Assembly (NCBI GenBank): GCA_911728435.2
Contig: OU452217.1
Span: 1,178,001 to 1,242,000, forward strand
Length of the DNA stretch: 64,000 nt
Reading direction: 5' to 3'
Source of the DNA: Apoderus coryli
Taxonomy: Eukaryota; Arthropoda; Insecta; Coleoptera; Attelabidae
Shown here: positions 11,790 through 26,689 of the stretch, piece by piece
How positions within the stretch are numbered: position 1 is the first letter of the stretch
Layout of the letters: each line of letters opens with the position of its first letter
Program-made: the position numbers and the translations under genes
Notes under the pieces: generated by a model
The model's database searches: none
The model's input: the letters and a program-made list of their open reading frames with translations, nothing else
What the model was told of the DNA's origin: nothing

Positions 11790-14700
11790 TTTGAAAAGTT
11801 CAATTCTAAATAACAAAATTTTAGTAACAAAACGCGCTAAATCGTTCTAATTTGCTTTTTTATGCTTAATCTAATTTCTTTAGACTAATAAAATTTACTT
11901 TTAATTTCTAAGTGAGAAAACAGCTTTTTGGGAGCCATTTGAAAAGTTTAATTCTAAATAACAAAATTTTAGTAACAAAACGCTCTAATTCGTTCTAATT
12001 TGCTTTTTTATGCTTAATCTAATTTCTTTTGACTAATAAAATTTACTTTTAAATTTTAAGTGAGAAAACAGCTTTTTGGGAGCCATTTGAACGTTTAATT
12101 CTAAATAACAAAATTTTAGTAACAAAACGCGCTAATTCGTTCTAAATTGCTTATTTACGCTTAATCTAACTTATTTTCACTAATAAAATTTACTTTTAAA
12201 TTCTAAGTGAGAAAACAGCTTTTTGGGAGCCATTTGAAAAGTTTAATTCTAAATAACAAAATTTTAGTAACAAAACGCGCTAAATCGTTCTAATTTGCTT
12301 TTTTATGCTTAATCTAATTTCTTTAGACTAATAAAATTTACTTTTAATTTCTAAGTGAAAAAACAGCTTTTTGGGAGCAATTTGAAACGTTTAATTCTAA
12401 ATAACAAAATTTTAGTAACAAAACGCGCTAAATCGTTCTAATTGGCTTTTTTATGCTTAATCTAATTTCTTTAGTCTAATAAAACTTACTTTTAATTTCT
12501 AAGTGAGAAAATAGCTTTTTGGGAGCCATTTGAAACGTTTAATTCTAAATAAAAATATTTTAGTAACAAAACGCTCTAATTCGTTCTAATTTGCTTTTTT
12601 ATGCTTAATCTAATATCTTTAGACTAATAAAATTTACTTTTAAATTCTAAGTGAGAAAACAGCTTTTTAGGAGCCATTTGAACGTTTAATTCTAAATAAC
12701 AAAATTTTAGTAACAAAACGCGTTAATTCGTTGTAAATTGCTTATTTACGCTTAATCTAACTTATTTTCACTAATAAAATTTACTTTTAAATTCTAAGTG
12801 AGAAAACAGCTTTTTGGGAGCTATTTGAAAAGTTCAATTCTAAATAACAAAATTTTAGTAACAAAACGCGCTAAATCGTTCTAATTTGCTTTTTTATGCT
12901 TAATCTAATTTCTTTAGACTAATAAAATTTACTTTTAATTTCTAAGTGAGAAAACAGCTTTTTGGGAGCAATTTGAAACGTTTAATTCTAAATAACAAAA
13001 TTTTAGTAACAAAACGCTCTAATTCGTTCTAAATTGCTTATTTACGCTTAATCTAACTTATTTTCACTAATAAAATTTACTTTTAAATTCTAAGTGAGAA
13101 AACAGCTTTTTGGGAGCCATTTGAAAAGTTTAATTCTAAATAACAAAATTTTAGTAACAAAACGCTCTAATTCGTTCTAATTTGCTTTTTTATGCTTAAT
13201 CTAATTTCTTTTGACTAATAAAATTTACTTTTAAATTTTAAGTGAGAAAACAGCTTTTTGGGAGCCATTTGAACGTTTAATTCTAAATAACAAAATTTTA
13301 GTAACAAAACGCGCTAATTCGTTCTAAATTGCTTATTTACGCTTAATCTAACTTATTTTCACTAATAAAATTTACTTTTAAATTCTAAGTGAGAAAACAG
13401 CTTTTTGGGAGCCATTTGAAAAGTTTAATTCTAAATAACAAAATTTTAGTAACAAAACGCACTAAATCGTTCTAATTTGCTTTTTTATGCTTAATCTAAT
13501 TTCTTTAGACTAATAAAATTTACTTTTAATTTCTAAGTGAAAAAACAGCTTTTTGGGAGCAATTTGAAACGTTTAATTCTAAATAACAAAATTTTAGTAA
13601 CAAAACGCGCTAAATCGTTCTAATTGGCTTTTTTATGCTTAATCTAATTTCTTTAGTCTAATAAAACTTACTTTTAATTTCTAAGTGAGAAAATAGCTTT
13701 TTGGGAGCCATTTGAAACGTTTAATTCTAAATAAAAATATTTTAGTAACAAAACGCTCTAATTCGTTCTAATTTGCTTTTTTATGCTTAATCTAATATCT
13801 TTAGACTAATAAAATTTACTTTTAAATTCTAAGTGAGAAAACAGCTTTTTGGCAGCCATTTGAACGTTTAATTCTAAATAACAAAATTTTAGTAACAAAT
13901 CGCGCTAATCCGTTCTAAATTGCTTATTTACGCTTAATCTAATTTCTTTTGACTAATAAAATTAACTTTTAAATTCTAAGTGAGAAAACAGCTTTTTGGG
14001 AGCCATTTGAAAAGTTTAATTCTAAATAACAAAATTTTAGTAACAAAACGCGCTAAATCGTTCTAATTTGCTTTTTTATGCTTAATCTAATTTCTTTAGA
14101 CTAATAAAATTTACTTTTAATTTCTAAGTGAGAAAACAGCTTTTTGGGAGCCATTTGAAAAGTTTAATTCTAAATAACAAAATTTTATTAACAAAACGCT
14201 CTAATTCGTTCTAATTTGCTTTTTTATGCTTAGTCTAATTTCTTTTGACTAATAAAATTTACTTTTAAATTCTAAGTGAGAAAACAGCTTTTTGGCAGCC
14301 ATTTGAACGTTTAATTCTAAATAACAAAATTTTAGTAACAAAACTCTCTAATTCGTTCAAATTTGCTTTTTTATGCTTAATTTAATTTCTTTTGACTAAT
14401 AAAATTTACTTTTACATTCTAAGTGAGAAAACAGCTTTTTGGGAGCCATTTGAACGTTTAATTCTAAATAACAAAATTTTAGTAACAAAATGCGCTAATT
14501 CGTTCTAAATTGCTTATTTACGCTTAATCTAACTTATTTTCACTAATAAAATTTATTTTTAAATTCTAAGTGAGAAAACAGCTTTTTAGGAGCCATTTGA
14601 ACGTTTAATTCTAAATAACAAAATTTTAGTAACAAAACGCGTTAATTCGTTGTAAATTGCTTATTTACGCTTAATCTAACTTATTTTCACTAATAAAATT

Positions 14701-15930
14701 TACTTTTAAATTCTAAGTGAGAAAACAGCTTATTGGGAGCTATTTGAAAAGTTCAATTCTAAATAACAAAATTTTAGTAACAAAACGCGCTAAATCGTTC
14801 TAATTTGCTTTTTTATGCTTAGTCTAATTTCTTTAGACTAATAAAATTTACTTTTAATTTCTAAGTGAGAAAACAGCTTTTTGGGAGCCATTTGAAAAGT
14901 TTAATTCTAAATAACAAAATTTTAGTAACAAAACGCTCTAATTCGTTCTAATTTGCTTTTTTATGCTTAATCTAATTTCTTTTGACTAATAAAATTTACT
15001 TTTAAATTTTAAGTGAGAAAACAGCTTTTTGGGAGCCATTTGAACGTTTAATTCTAAATAACAAAATTTTAGTAACAAAACGCGCTAATTCGTTCTAAAT
15101 TGCTTATTTACGCTTAATCTAACTTATTTTCACTAATAAAATTTACTTTTAAATTCTAAGTGAGAAAACAGCTTTTTGGGAGCCATTTGAAAAGTTTAAT
15201 TCTAAATAACAAAATTTTAGTAACAAAACGCGCTAAATCGTTCTAATTTGCTTTTTTATGCTTAATCTAATTTCTTTAGACTAATAAAATTTACTTTTAA
15301 TTTCTAAGTGAGAAAACAGCTTTTTGGGAGCAATTTGAAACGTTTAATTCTAAATAACAAAATTTTAGTAACAAAACGCGCTAAATCGTTCTAATTGGCT
15401 TTTTTATGCTTAATCTAATTTCTTTAGTCTAATAAAACTTACTTTTAATTTCTAAGTGAGAAAATAGCTTTTTGGGAGCCATTTGAAACGTTTAATTCTA
15501 AATAAAAATATTTTAGTAACAAAACGCTCTAATTCGTTCTAATTTGCTTTTTTATGCTTAATCTAATATCTTTAGACTAATAAAATTTATTTTTAAATTC
15601 TAAGTGAGAAAACAGCTTTTTGGCAGCCATTTGAACGTTTAATTCTAAATAACAAAATTTTAGTAACAAATCGCGCTAATCCGTTCTAAATTGCTTATTT
15701 ACGCTTAATCTAATTTCTTTTGACTAATAAAATTAACTTTTAAATTCTAAGTGAGAAAACAGCTTTTTGGGAGCCATTTGAAAAGTTTAATTCTAAATAA
15801 CAAAATTTTAGTAACAAAACGCGCTAAATCGTTCTAATTTGCTTTTTTATGCTTAATCTAATTTCTTTAGACTAATAAAATTTACTTTTAATTTCTAAGT
15901 GAGAAAACAGCTTTTTGGGAGCCATTTGAA
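11790..15930. repeat. Overlapping satellite duplications (offsets 1182, 1771 and 1919 bp)
   Basis: Stretch 11945-12665 recurs at 13127-13847 (8-monomer offset), and 13127-14150 recurs at 14898-15920 (12-monomer offset). Marks are TTTAAATTTTAAGTG (12051, 13233, 15004), AATAAAACTTACTTTT and TCTAATATCTTTAG (12611, 13793, 15564). In addition 12662-12950 recurs at 14581-14870 with CTTTTTAGGAGCC and CGCGTTAATTCGTTGTAAAT. The overlapping pairs imply several successive exchange events. Confidence 0.8.
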
Positions 15931-15934
15931 ACGT

Positions 15935-18900
15935 TTAATCCTAAATAACAATATTTTAGTAACAAAACGATCTAATTCGTTCTAAATTGCTTATTTACGC
16001 TTAATCTAACTTATTTTCACTAATAAAATTTACTTTTAAATTCTAAGTGAGAAAACAGCTTTTTGGGAGCCATTTGAAAAGTTTAATTCTAAATAACAAA
16101 ATTTTAGTAACAAAACGCGCTAAATCGTTCTAATTGGCTTTTTTATGCTTAATCTAATTTCTTTAGTCTAATAAAACTTACTTTTAATTTCTAAGTGAGA
16201 AAATAGCTTTTTGGGAGCCATTTGAAATGTTTAATTCTAAATAAAAATATTTTAGTAACAAAACGCTCTAATTCGTTCTAAATTGCTTATTTATGCTTAA
16301 TCTAACATATTTTCACTAATAAAATTTACTTTTAAATTCTAAGTGAGAAAACAGCTTTTTGGCAGCCATTTGAACGTTTAATTCTAAATAACAAAATTTT
16401 AGTAACAAAACGCGCTAATTCGTTCTAAATTGCTTATTTATGCTTAATCTAACATATTTTCACTAATAAAATTTACTTTTAAATTCTAAGTATGAAAACA
16501 GCTTTTTGGGAGCCATTTGAAAAGTTTAATTCTAAATAACAAAATTTTAGTAACAAAACGCTCTAATTCGTTCTAATTTGCTTTCTTATGCTTAATCTAA
16601 TTTCTTTAGACTAATAAAATTTACTTTTAATTTCTAAGTGAGAAAACAGCTTTTTGGGAGCCATTTGAAACGTTTAATTCTAAATAACAATATTTTAGTA
16701 ACAAAACGCTCTAATTCGTTCTAAATTGCTTATTTACGCTTAATCTAACTTATTTTCACTAATAAAATTTACTTTTAAATTCTAAGTGAGAAAACAGCTT
16801 TTTAGGAGCCATTTGAAAAGTTTAATTCTAAATAACAAAATTTTAGTAACAAAACGCGCTAAATCGTTCTAATTGGCTTTTTTATGCTTAATCTAATTTC
16901 TTTAGACTAATAAAATTTACTTTTAATTTCTAAGTGAGAAAATAGCTTTTTGGGAGACATTTGAAACGTTTAATTCTAAATAAAAATATTTTAGTAACAA
17001 AACGCTCTAATTCGTTCTAAATTGCTTATTTACGCTTAATCTAACTTATTTTCACTAATAAAATTTACTTTTAAATTCTAAGTAAGAAAACAGCTTTTTG
17101 GGAGCCATTTGAACGTTTAATTCTAAATAACAATATTTTAGTAACAAAACGCTCTAATTCGTTCTAAATTGCTTATTTACGCTTAATCTAACATATTTTC
17201 ACTAATAAAATTTACTTTTAAATTCTAAGTGAGAAAACAGCTTTTTGGCAGCCATTTGAACGTTTAATTCTAAATAACAAAATTTTAGTAACAAAACGCG
17301 CTAATTCGTTCTAAATTGCTTATTTACGCTTAATCTAACTTATTTTCACTAATAAAATTTACTTTTAAATTCTAAGTGAGAAAACAGCTTTTTGGGAGCC
17401 ATTTGAAAAGTTTAATTCTAAATAACAAAATTTTAGTAACAAAACGCGCTAAATCGTTCTAATTTGCTTTTTTATGCTTAATCTAATTTCTTTAGACTAA
17501 TAAAATTTACTTTTAATTTCTAAGTGAGAAAACAGCTTTTTGGGAGCCATTTGAAACGTTTAATTCTAAATAACAAAATTTTAGTAACAAAACGCGCTAA
17601 TTCGTTCTAAATTGCTTATTTACGCTTAATCTAACTTATTTTCACTAATAAAATTTACTTTTAAATTCTAAGTGAGAAAACAGCTTTTTGGGAGCCATTT
17701 GAAAAGTTTAATTCTAAATAACAAAATGTTAGTAACAAAACGCTCTAATTCGTTCTAATTTGCTTTTTTATGCTTAATCTAATATCTTTAGACTAATAAA
17801 ATTTACTTTTAAATTCTAAGTGAGAAAACAGCTTTTTGGCAGCCATTTGAACGTTTAATTCTAAATAACAAAATTTTAGTAACAAAACGCGCTAATCCGT
17901 TCTAAATTGCTTATTTACGCTTAATCTAATTTCTTTTGACTAATAAAATTAACTTTTAAATTCTAAGTGAGAAAACAGCTTTTTGGGAGCCATTTGAAAA
18001 GTTTAATTCTAAATAACAAAATTTTAGTAACAAAACGCGCTAAATCGTTCTAATAATTTTTTATGCTTAATCTAATTTCTTTAGACTAATAAAATTTACT
18101 TTAATTTCTAAGTGAGAAAACAGCTTTTTGGGAGCCATTTAAAACGTTTAATCCTAAATAACAATATTTTAGTAACAAAACGATCTAATTCGTTCTAAAT
18201 TGCTTATTTACGCTTAATCTAACTTATTTTCACTAATAAAATTTACTTTTAAATTCTAAGTGAGAAAACAGCTTTTTGGGAGCCATTTGAAAAGTTTAAT
18301 TCTAAATAACAAAATTTTAGTAACAAAACGCGCTAATTCGTTCTAAATTGCTTATTTATGCTTAATCTAACATATTTTCACTAATAAAATTTACTTTTAA
18401 ATTCTAAGTGAGAAAACAGCTTTTTGGGAGCCATTTGAAAAGTTTAATTCTAAATAACAAAATTTTAGTAACAAAACGCGCTAAATCGTTCTAATTTGCT
18501 TTTTTATGCTTAATCTAATTTCTTTAGACTAATAAAATTTACTTTAATTTCTAAGTGAGAAAACAGCTTTTTGGGAGCCATTTGAAACGTTTAATCCTAA
18601 ATAACAATATTTTAGTAACAAAACGATCTAATTCGTTCTAAATTGCTTATTTACGCTTAATCTAACTTATTTTCACTAATAAAATTTACTTTTAAATTCT
18701 AAGTGAGAAAACAGCTTTTTGGGAGCCATTTGAAAAGTTTAATTCTAAATAACAAAATTTTAGTAACAAAACGCGCTAAATCGTTCTAATTGGCTTTTTT
18801 ATGCTTAATCTAATTTCTTTAGTCTAATAAAATTTACTTTTAATTTCTAAGTGAGAAAATAGCTTTTTGGGAGCCATTTGAAACGTTTAATTCTAAATAA

Positions 18901-20056
18901 AAATATTTTAGTAACAAAACGCTCTAATTCGTTCTAAATTGCTTATTTATGCTTAATCTAACATATTTTCACTAATAAAATTTACTTTTAAATTCTAAGT
19001 GAGAAAACAGCTTTTTGGCAGCCATTTGAACGTTTAATTCTAAATAACAAAATTTTAGTAACAAAACGCGCTAATTCGTTCTAAATTGCTTATTTATGCT
19101 TAATCTAACATATTTTCACTAATAAAATTTACTTTTAAATTCTAAGTATGAAAACAGCTTTTTGGGAGCCATTTGAAAAGTTTAATTCTAAATAACAAAA
19201 TTTTAGTAACAAAACGCTCTAATTCGTTCTAATTTGCTTTCTTATGCTTAATCTAATTTCTTTAGACTAATAAAATTTACTTTTAATTTCTAAGTGAGAA
19301 AACAGCTTTTTGGGAGCCATTTGAAACGTTTAATTCTAAATATCAAAATTTTAGTAACAAAACGCTCTAATTCGTTCTAAATTGCTTATTTACGCTTAAT
19401 CTAACTTATTTTCACTAATAAAATTTACCTTTAAATTCTAAGTGAGAAAACAGCTTTTTAGGAGCCATTTGAAAAGTTTAATTCTAAATAACAAAATTTT
19501 AGTAACAAAACGCGCTAAATCGTTCTAATTGGCTTTTTTATGCTTAATCTAATTTCTTTAGACTAATAAAATTTACTTTTAATTTCTAAGTGAGAAAATA
19601 TCTTTTTGGGAGCCATTTGAAACGTTTAATTCAAAATAAAAATATTTTAGTAACAAAACGCTCTAATTCGTTCTAAATTGCTTATTTACGCTTAATCTAA
19701 CTTATTTTCACTAATAAAATTTACTTTTAAATTCTAAGTAAGAAAACAGCTTTTTGGGAGCCATTTGAACGTTTAATTCTAAATAACAATATTTTAGTAA
19801 CAAAACGCTCTAATTCGTTCTAAATTGCTTATTTACGCTTAATGTAACATATTTTCACTAATAAAATTTACTTTTAAATTCTAAGTGAGAAAACAGCTTT
19901 TTGGCAGCCATTTGAACGTTTAATTCTAAATAACAAAATTTTAGTAACAAAACGCGCTAATTCGTTCTAAATTGCTTATTTATCTATAATCTAACTTATT
20001 TTCACTAATAAAATTTACTTTTAAATTCTAAGGGAGAAAACAGCTTTTTGGGAGCC
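15935..20056. repeat. Duplication pair, 18-monomer offset (15935-17400 and 18591-20056)
   Basis: The offset is 2656 bp, the same as in the 6.3-11.7 kb tandem. Marks are TTTAATCCTAAATAAC (15938 and 18594), CTAAGTATGAAAACAGC (16491 and 19147), GCTTTCTTATGC and CTAAGTAAGAAAAC (17081 and 19737). The copy at 16957 alone has GGGAGACATTTG. Confidence 0.82.
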
Positions 20057-23000
20057 ATTTGAAAAGTTTAATTCTAAATAACAAAATTTTAGTAACAAAA
20101 CGCGCTAATTCGTTCTAAATTGCTTATTTACGCTTAATCTAACTTATTTTCACTAATAAAATTTACTTTTAAATTCTAAGTGAGAAAACAGCTTTTTGGG
20201 AGCCATATGAACGTTTAATTCTAAATAACAATATTTTAGTAACAAAACGCTCTAATTCGTTCTAAATTGCTTATTTACGCTTAATCTAACATATTTTCAC
20301 TAATAAAATTTACTTTTAAATTCTAAGTGAGAAAACAGCTTTTTGGGAGCCATTTGAAAAGTTTAATTCTAAATAACAAAATTTTAGTAACAAAACGCGC
20401 TAATTCGTTCTAAATTGCTTATTTACGCTTAATCTAACTTATTTTCACTAATAAAATTTACTTTTAAATTCTAAGTGAGAAAACAGCTTTTTGGGAGCCA
20501 TTTGAAAAGTTTAATTCTAAATAACAAAATTTTAGTAACAAAACGCGCTAAATCGTTCTAATTTGCGTTTTTATGCTTAATCTAATTTCTTTAGACTAAT
20601 AAAATTTACTTTTAATTTCTAAGTGAGAAAACAGCTTTTTGGGAGCCATTTGAAACGTTTAATTCTAAATAACAAAATTTTAGTAACAAAACGCGCTAAT
20701 TCGTTCTAAATTGCTTATTTACGCTTAATCTAACTTATTTTCACTAATAAAATTTACTTTTGAATTCTAAGTGAGAAAACAGCTTTTTGGGAGCCATTTG
20801 AAAAGTTTAATTCTAAATAACAAAATGTTAGTAACAAAACGCTCTAATTCGTTCTAATTTGCTTTTTTATGCTTAATCTAATATCTTTAGACTAATAAAA
20901 TTTACTTTTAAATTCTAAGTGAGAAAACAGCTTTTTGGCAGCCATTTGAACGTTTAATTCTAAATAACAAAATTTTAGTAACAAAACGCGCTAATCCGTT
21001 CTAAATTGCTTATTTACGCTTAATCTAATTTCTTTTGACTAATAAAATTAACTTTTAAATTCTAAGTGAGAAAACAGCTTTTTGGGAGCCATTTGAAAAG
21101 TTTAATTCTAAATAACAAAATTTTAGTAACAAAACGCGCTAAATCGTTCTAATTTGCTTTTTTATGCTTAATCTAATTTCTTTAGACTAATAAAATTTAC
21201 TTTAATTTCTAAGTGAGAAAACAGCTTTTTGGGAGCCATTTAAAACGTTTAATCCTAAATAACAATATTTTAGTAACAAAACGATCTAATTCGTTCTAAA
21301 TTGCTTATTTACGCTTAATCTAACTTATTTTCACTAATAAAATTTACTTTTAAATTCTAAGTGAGAAAACAGCTTTTTGGGAGCCATTTGAAAAGTTTAA
21401 TTCTAAATAACAAAATTTTAGTAACAAAACGCGCTAATTCGTTCTAAATTGCTTATTTATGCTTAATCTAACATATTTTCACTAATAAAATTAACTTTTA
21501 AATTCTAAGTGAGAAAACAGCTTTTTGGGAGCCATTTGAAAAGTTTAATTCTAAATAACAAAATTTTAGTAACAAAACGCGCTAAATCGTTCTAATTTGC
21601 TTTTTTATGCTTAATCTAATTTCTTTAGACTAATAAAATTTACTTTAATTTCTAAGTGAGAAAACAGCTTTTTGGGAGCCATTTAAAACGTTTAATCCTA
21701 AATAACAATATTTTAGTAACAAAACGATCTAATTCGTTCTAAATTGCTTATTTACGCTTAATCTAACTTATTTTCACTAATAAAATTTACTTTTAAATTC
21801 TAAGTGAGAAAACAGCTTTTTGGGAGCCATTTGAAAAGTTTAATTCTAAATAACAAAATTTTAGTAACAAAACGCGCTAAATCGTTCTAATTGGCTTTTT
21901 TATGCTTAATCTAATTTCTTTAGTCTAATAAAATTTACTTTTAATTTCTAAGTGAGAAAATAGCTTTTTGGGAGCCATTTGAAACGTTTAATTCTAAATA
22001 AAAATATTTTAGTAACAAAACGCTCTAATTCGTTCTAAATTGCTTATTTATGCTTAATCTAACATATTTTCACTAATAAAATTTACTTTTAAATTCTAAG
22101 TGAGAAAACAGCTTTTTGGCAGCCATTTGAACGTTTAATTCTAAATAACAAAATTTTAGTAACAAAACGCGCTAATTCGTTCTAAATTGCTTATTTATGC
22201 TTAATCTATCATATTTTCACTAATAAAATTTACTTTTAAATTCTAAGTATGAAAACAGCTTTTTGGGAGCCATTTGAAAAGTTTAATTCTAAATAACAAA
22301 ATTTTAGTAACAAAACGCTCTAATTCGTTCTAATTTGCTTTCTTATGCTTAATCTAATTTCTTTAGACTAATAAAATTTACTTTTAATTTCTAAGTGAGA
22401 AAACAGCTTTTTGGGAGCCATTTGAAACGTTTAATTCTAAATATTAATATTTTAGTAACAAAACGCTCTAATTCGTTCTAAATTGCTTATTTACGCTTAA
22501 TCTAACTTATTTTCACTAATAAAATTTACCTTTAAATTCTAAGTGAGAAAACAGCTTTTTAGGAGCCATTTGAAAAGTTTAATTCTAAATAACAAAATTT
22601 TAGTAACAAAACGCGCTAAATCGTTCTAATTGGCTTTTTTATGCTTAATCTAATTTCTTTAGACTAATAAAATTTACTTTTAATTTCTAAGTGAGAAAAT
22701 AGCTTTTTGGGAGCCATTTGAAACGTTTAATTCTAAATAAAAATATTTTAGTAACAAAACGCTCTAATTCGTTCTAAATTGCTTATTTACGCTTAATCTA
22801 ACTTATTTTCACTAATAAAATTTACTTTTAAATTCTAAGTAAGAAAACAGCTTTTTGGGAGCCATTTGAACGTTTAATTCTAAATAACAATATTTTAGTA
22901 ACAAAACGCTCTAATTCGTTCTAAATTGCTTATTTACGCTTAATGTAACATATTTTCACTAATAAAATTTACTTTTAAATTCTAAGTGAGAAAACAGCTT

Positions 23001-23301
23001 TTTGGCAGCCATTTGAACGTTTAATTCTAAATAACAAAATTTTAGTAACAAAACGCGCTAATTCGTTCTAAATTGCTTATTTATCTATAATCTAACTTAT
23101 TTTCACTAATAAAATTTACTTTTAAATTCTAAGGGAGAAAACAGCTTTTTGGGAGCCATTTGAAAAGTTTAATTCTAAATAACAAAATTTTAGTAACAAA
23201 ACGCGCTAATTCGTTCTAAATTGCTTATTTACGCTTAATCTAACTTATTTTCACTAATAAAATTTACTTTTAAATTCTAAGTGAGAAAACAGCTTTTTGG
23301 G
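17400..23301. repeat. Duplication pair, 21-monomer offset (17400-20200 and 20501-23301)
   Basis: The two copies lie 3099-3101 bp apart and almost abut. Marks are CAAAATGTTAGTAAC (17726 and 20825), TTTAATCCTAAATAAC (18151 and 21252; 18594 and 21695), CTAAGTATGAAAAC (19147 and 22248), TTATCTATAATC (19981 and 23082) and CTAAGGGAGAAAAC. The offset shift from 3099 to 3101 is explained by a two-base loss in the first copy near 18050. Within each copy the TCCTAAATAAC block itself recurs 443 bp (three monomers) later. Confidence 0.85.
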
Positions 23302-25239
23302 AGCCATTTGAAAAGTTTAATTCTAAATATCAAAATTTTAGTAACAAAACGCTCTAATTCGTTCTAATTTGCTTTTTTATGCTTAATCTAATTTCTTTTG
23401 ACTAATAAAATTTACTTTTAAATTCTAAGTGAGAAAACAGCTTTTTGGGAGCCATTTGAACGTTTAATTCTAAATAACAAAATTTTAGTAACAAAACGCG
23501 CTAATTCGTACTAAATTGCTTATTTACGCTTAATCTAACTTATTTTCACTAATAAAATTTACTTTTAAATTCTAAGTGAGAAAACAGCTTTTTGGGAGCC
23601 ATTTGAAAAGTTTAATTCTGAATAACAAAATTTTAGTAACAAAACGCGCTAAATCGTTCTAATTTGCTTTTTTATGCTTAATCTAATTTCTTTAGACTAA
23701 TTAAATTTACTTTTAATTTCTAAGTGAGAAAACAGCTTTTTGGGAGCCATTTGAAACGTTTAATTCTAAATAACAATATTTTAGTAACAAAACGCGCTAA
23801 TTCGCTCTAAATTGCTTATTTACGCTTAATCTAACTTATTTTCACTAATAAAATTTACTTTTAAATTCTAAGTGAGAAAACAGCTTTTTGGGAGCCATTT
23901 GAAAAGTTTAATTCTAAATAACAAAATTTTAGTAACAAAACGCGCTAAATCGTTCTAATTTGCTTTTTTATGCTTAATCTAATTTCTTTAGACTAATAAA
24001 ATTTACTTTTAATTTCTAAGTGAGAAAACAGCTTTTTGGGAGCCATTTGAAAAGTTTAATTCTAAATAACAAAATTTTATTAACAAAACGCTCTAATTCG
24101 TTCTAATTTGCTTTTTTATGCTTAGTCTAATTTCTTTTGACTAATAAAATTTACTTTAAATTCTAAGTGAGAAAACAGCTTTTTGGCAGCTATTTGAACG
24201 TTTAATTCTAAATAACAAAATTTTTGTAACAAAACTCTCTAATTCGTTCAAATTTGCTTTTTTATGCTTAATTTAATTTCTTTTGACTAATAAAATTTAC
24301 TTTTACATTCTAAGTGAGAAAACAGCTTTTTGGGAGCCATTTGAACATTTAATTCCAAATAACAAAATTTTAGTAACAAAACGCGCTAATTCGTTGTAAA
24401 TTGCTTATTTACGCTTAATCTAACTTATTTTCACTAATAAAATTTACTTTTAAATTCTAAGTGAGAAAACAGCTTTTTGGGAGCCATTTGAAAAGTTCAA
24501 TTCTAAATAACAAAATTTTAGTAACAAAACGCGCTAAATCGTTCTAATTTGCTTTTTTATGCTTAATCTAATTTCTTTAGACTAGTAAAATTTACTTTTA
24601 ATTTCTAAGTGAGAAAACAGCTTTTTGGGAGCCATTTGAAAAGTTTAATTCTAAATAACAAAATTTTAGTAACAAAACGCTCTAATTCGTTCTAATTTGC
24701 TTTTTTATGCTTAATCTAATTTCTTTTGACTAATAAAATTTACTTTTAAATTTTAAGTGAGAAAACAGCTTTTTGGGAGCCATTTGAACGTTTAATTCTA
24801 AATAACAAAATTTTAGTAACAAAACGCGCTAATTCGTTCTAAATTGCTTATTTACGCTTAATCTAATTTCTTTAGACTAATAAAATTTACTTTTAATTTC
24901 TAAGTGAGAAAACAGCTTTTTGGGAGCCATTTGAAACGTTTAATTCTAAATAACAAAATTTTAGTAACAAAACGCGCTAATTCGTTCTAAATTGCTTATT
25001 TACGCTTAATCTAACTTATTTTCACTAATAAAATTTACTTTTAAATTCTAAGTGAGAAAACAGCTTTTTGGGAGCCATTTGAAAAGTTTAATTCTAAATA
25101 ACAAAATGTTAGTAACAAAACGCTCTAATTCGTTCTAATTTGCTTTTTTATGCTTAATCTAATATCTTTAGACTAATAAAATTTACTTTTAAATTCTAAG
25201 TGAGAAACAGCTTTTTGGCAGCCATTTGAACGTTTAATT

Positions 25240-26420
25240 CTAAATAACAAAATTTAAGTAACAAAACGCGCTAATCCGTTCTAAATTGCTTATTTACGCT
25301 TAATCTAATTTCTTTTGACTAATAAAATTAACTTTTAAATTCTAAGTGAGAAAACAGCTTTTTGGGAGCCATTTGAAAAGTTTAATTCTAAATAACAAAA
25401 TTTTAGTAACAAAACGCGCTAAATCGTTCTAATTTGCTTTTTTCTGCTTAATCTAATTTCTTTAGACTAATAAAATATACTTTTAATTTCTAAGTGAGAA
25501 AACAGCTTTTTGGGAGCCATTTGAAACGTTTAATTCTAAATAACAATATTTTAGTAACAAAACGATCTAATTCGTTCTAAATTGCTTATTTACGCTTAAT
25601 CTAACTTATTTTCACTAATAAAATTTACTTTTAAATTCTAAGTGAGAAAACAGCTTTTTGGGAGCCATTTGAAAAGTTTAATTCTAAATAACAAAATTTT
25701 AGTAACAAAACGCGCTAAATCGTTCTAATTGGCTTTTTTATGCTTAATCTAATTTCTTTAGTCTAATAAAATTTACTTTTAATTTCTAAGTGAGAAAATA
25801 GCTTTTTGGGAGCCATTTGAAACGTTTAATTCTAAATAACAAAATTTTAGTAACAAAACGCGCTAATCCGTTCTAAATTGCTTATTTACGCTTAATCTAA
25901 TTTCTTTTGACTAATAAAATTAACTTTTAAATTCTAAGTGAGAAAACAGCTTTTTGGGAGCCATTTGAAAAGTTTAATTCTAAATAACAAAATTTTAGTA
26001 ACAAAACGCGCTAAATCGTTCTAATTTGCTTTTTTATGCTTAATCTAATTTCTTTAGACTAATAAAATATACTTTTAATTTCTAAGTGAGAAAACAGCTT
26101 TTTGGGAGCCATTTGAAACGTTTAATTCTAAATAACAATATTTTAGTAACAAAACGATCTAATTCGTTCTAAATTGCTTATTTACGCTTAATCTAACTTA
26201 TTTTCACTAATAAAATTTACTTTTAAATTCTAAGTGAGAAAACAGCTTTTTGGGAGCCATTTGAAAAGTTTAATTCTAAATAACAAAATTTTAGTAACAA
26301 AACGCGCTAAATCGTTCTAATTGGCTTTTTTATGCTTAATCTAATTTCTTTAGTCTAATAAAATTTACTTTTAATTTCTAAGTGAGAAAATAGCTTTTTG
26401 GGAGCCATTTGAAACGTTTA
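25240..26420. repeat. Tandem duplication of a 4-monomer (592 bp) unit
   Basis: Positions 25240-25830 are followed by a near copy at 25832-26420. The rare AATAAAATATACTTTTAATT occurs at 25474 and 26066, and both units run through the CTAATCCG, TTTAGACT, AACGATC and TTTAGTCT variants in the same order. Confidence 0.8.
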
Positions 26421-26689
26421 ATTCTGAATAACAATATTTTAGTAACAAAACGCTCTAATTCGTTCTAAATTGCTTATTTATGCTTAATCTAACATATTTT
26501 CACTAATAAAATTTACTTTTAAATTCTAAGTGAGAAAACAGCTTTTTGGCAGCCATTTGAACGTTTAATTCTAAATAACAAAATTTTAGTAACAAAACAC
26601 GCTAATTCGTTCTAAATTGCTTATTTACGCTTAATCTAACATATTTTCACTAATAAAATTTACTTTTAAATTCTAAGTGAGAAAACAGC

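Larger units (their letters stand above)
13900..24345. repeat. Long-range pair in the satellite, 67 monomers apart
   Basis: A short block near 14000-14450 recurs near 23890-24345 at an offset of 9891-9892 bp. Both hold TTTTATTAACAAAACGCTC (14183 and 24075) and AAACTCTCTAATTCGTTCAA (14341 and 24232), combinations not seen elsewhere in the window. Only the two end blocks of the stated range are the pair; the middle belongs to other duplications. Confidence 0.72.
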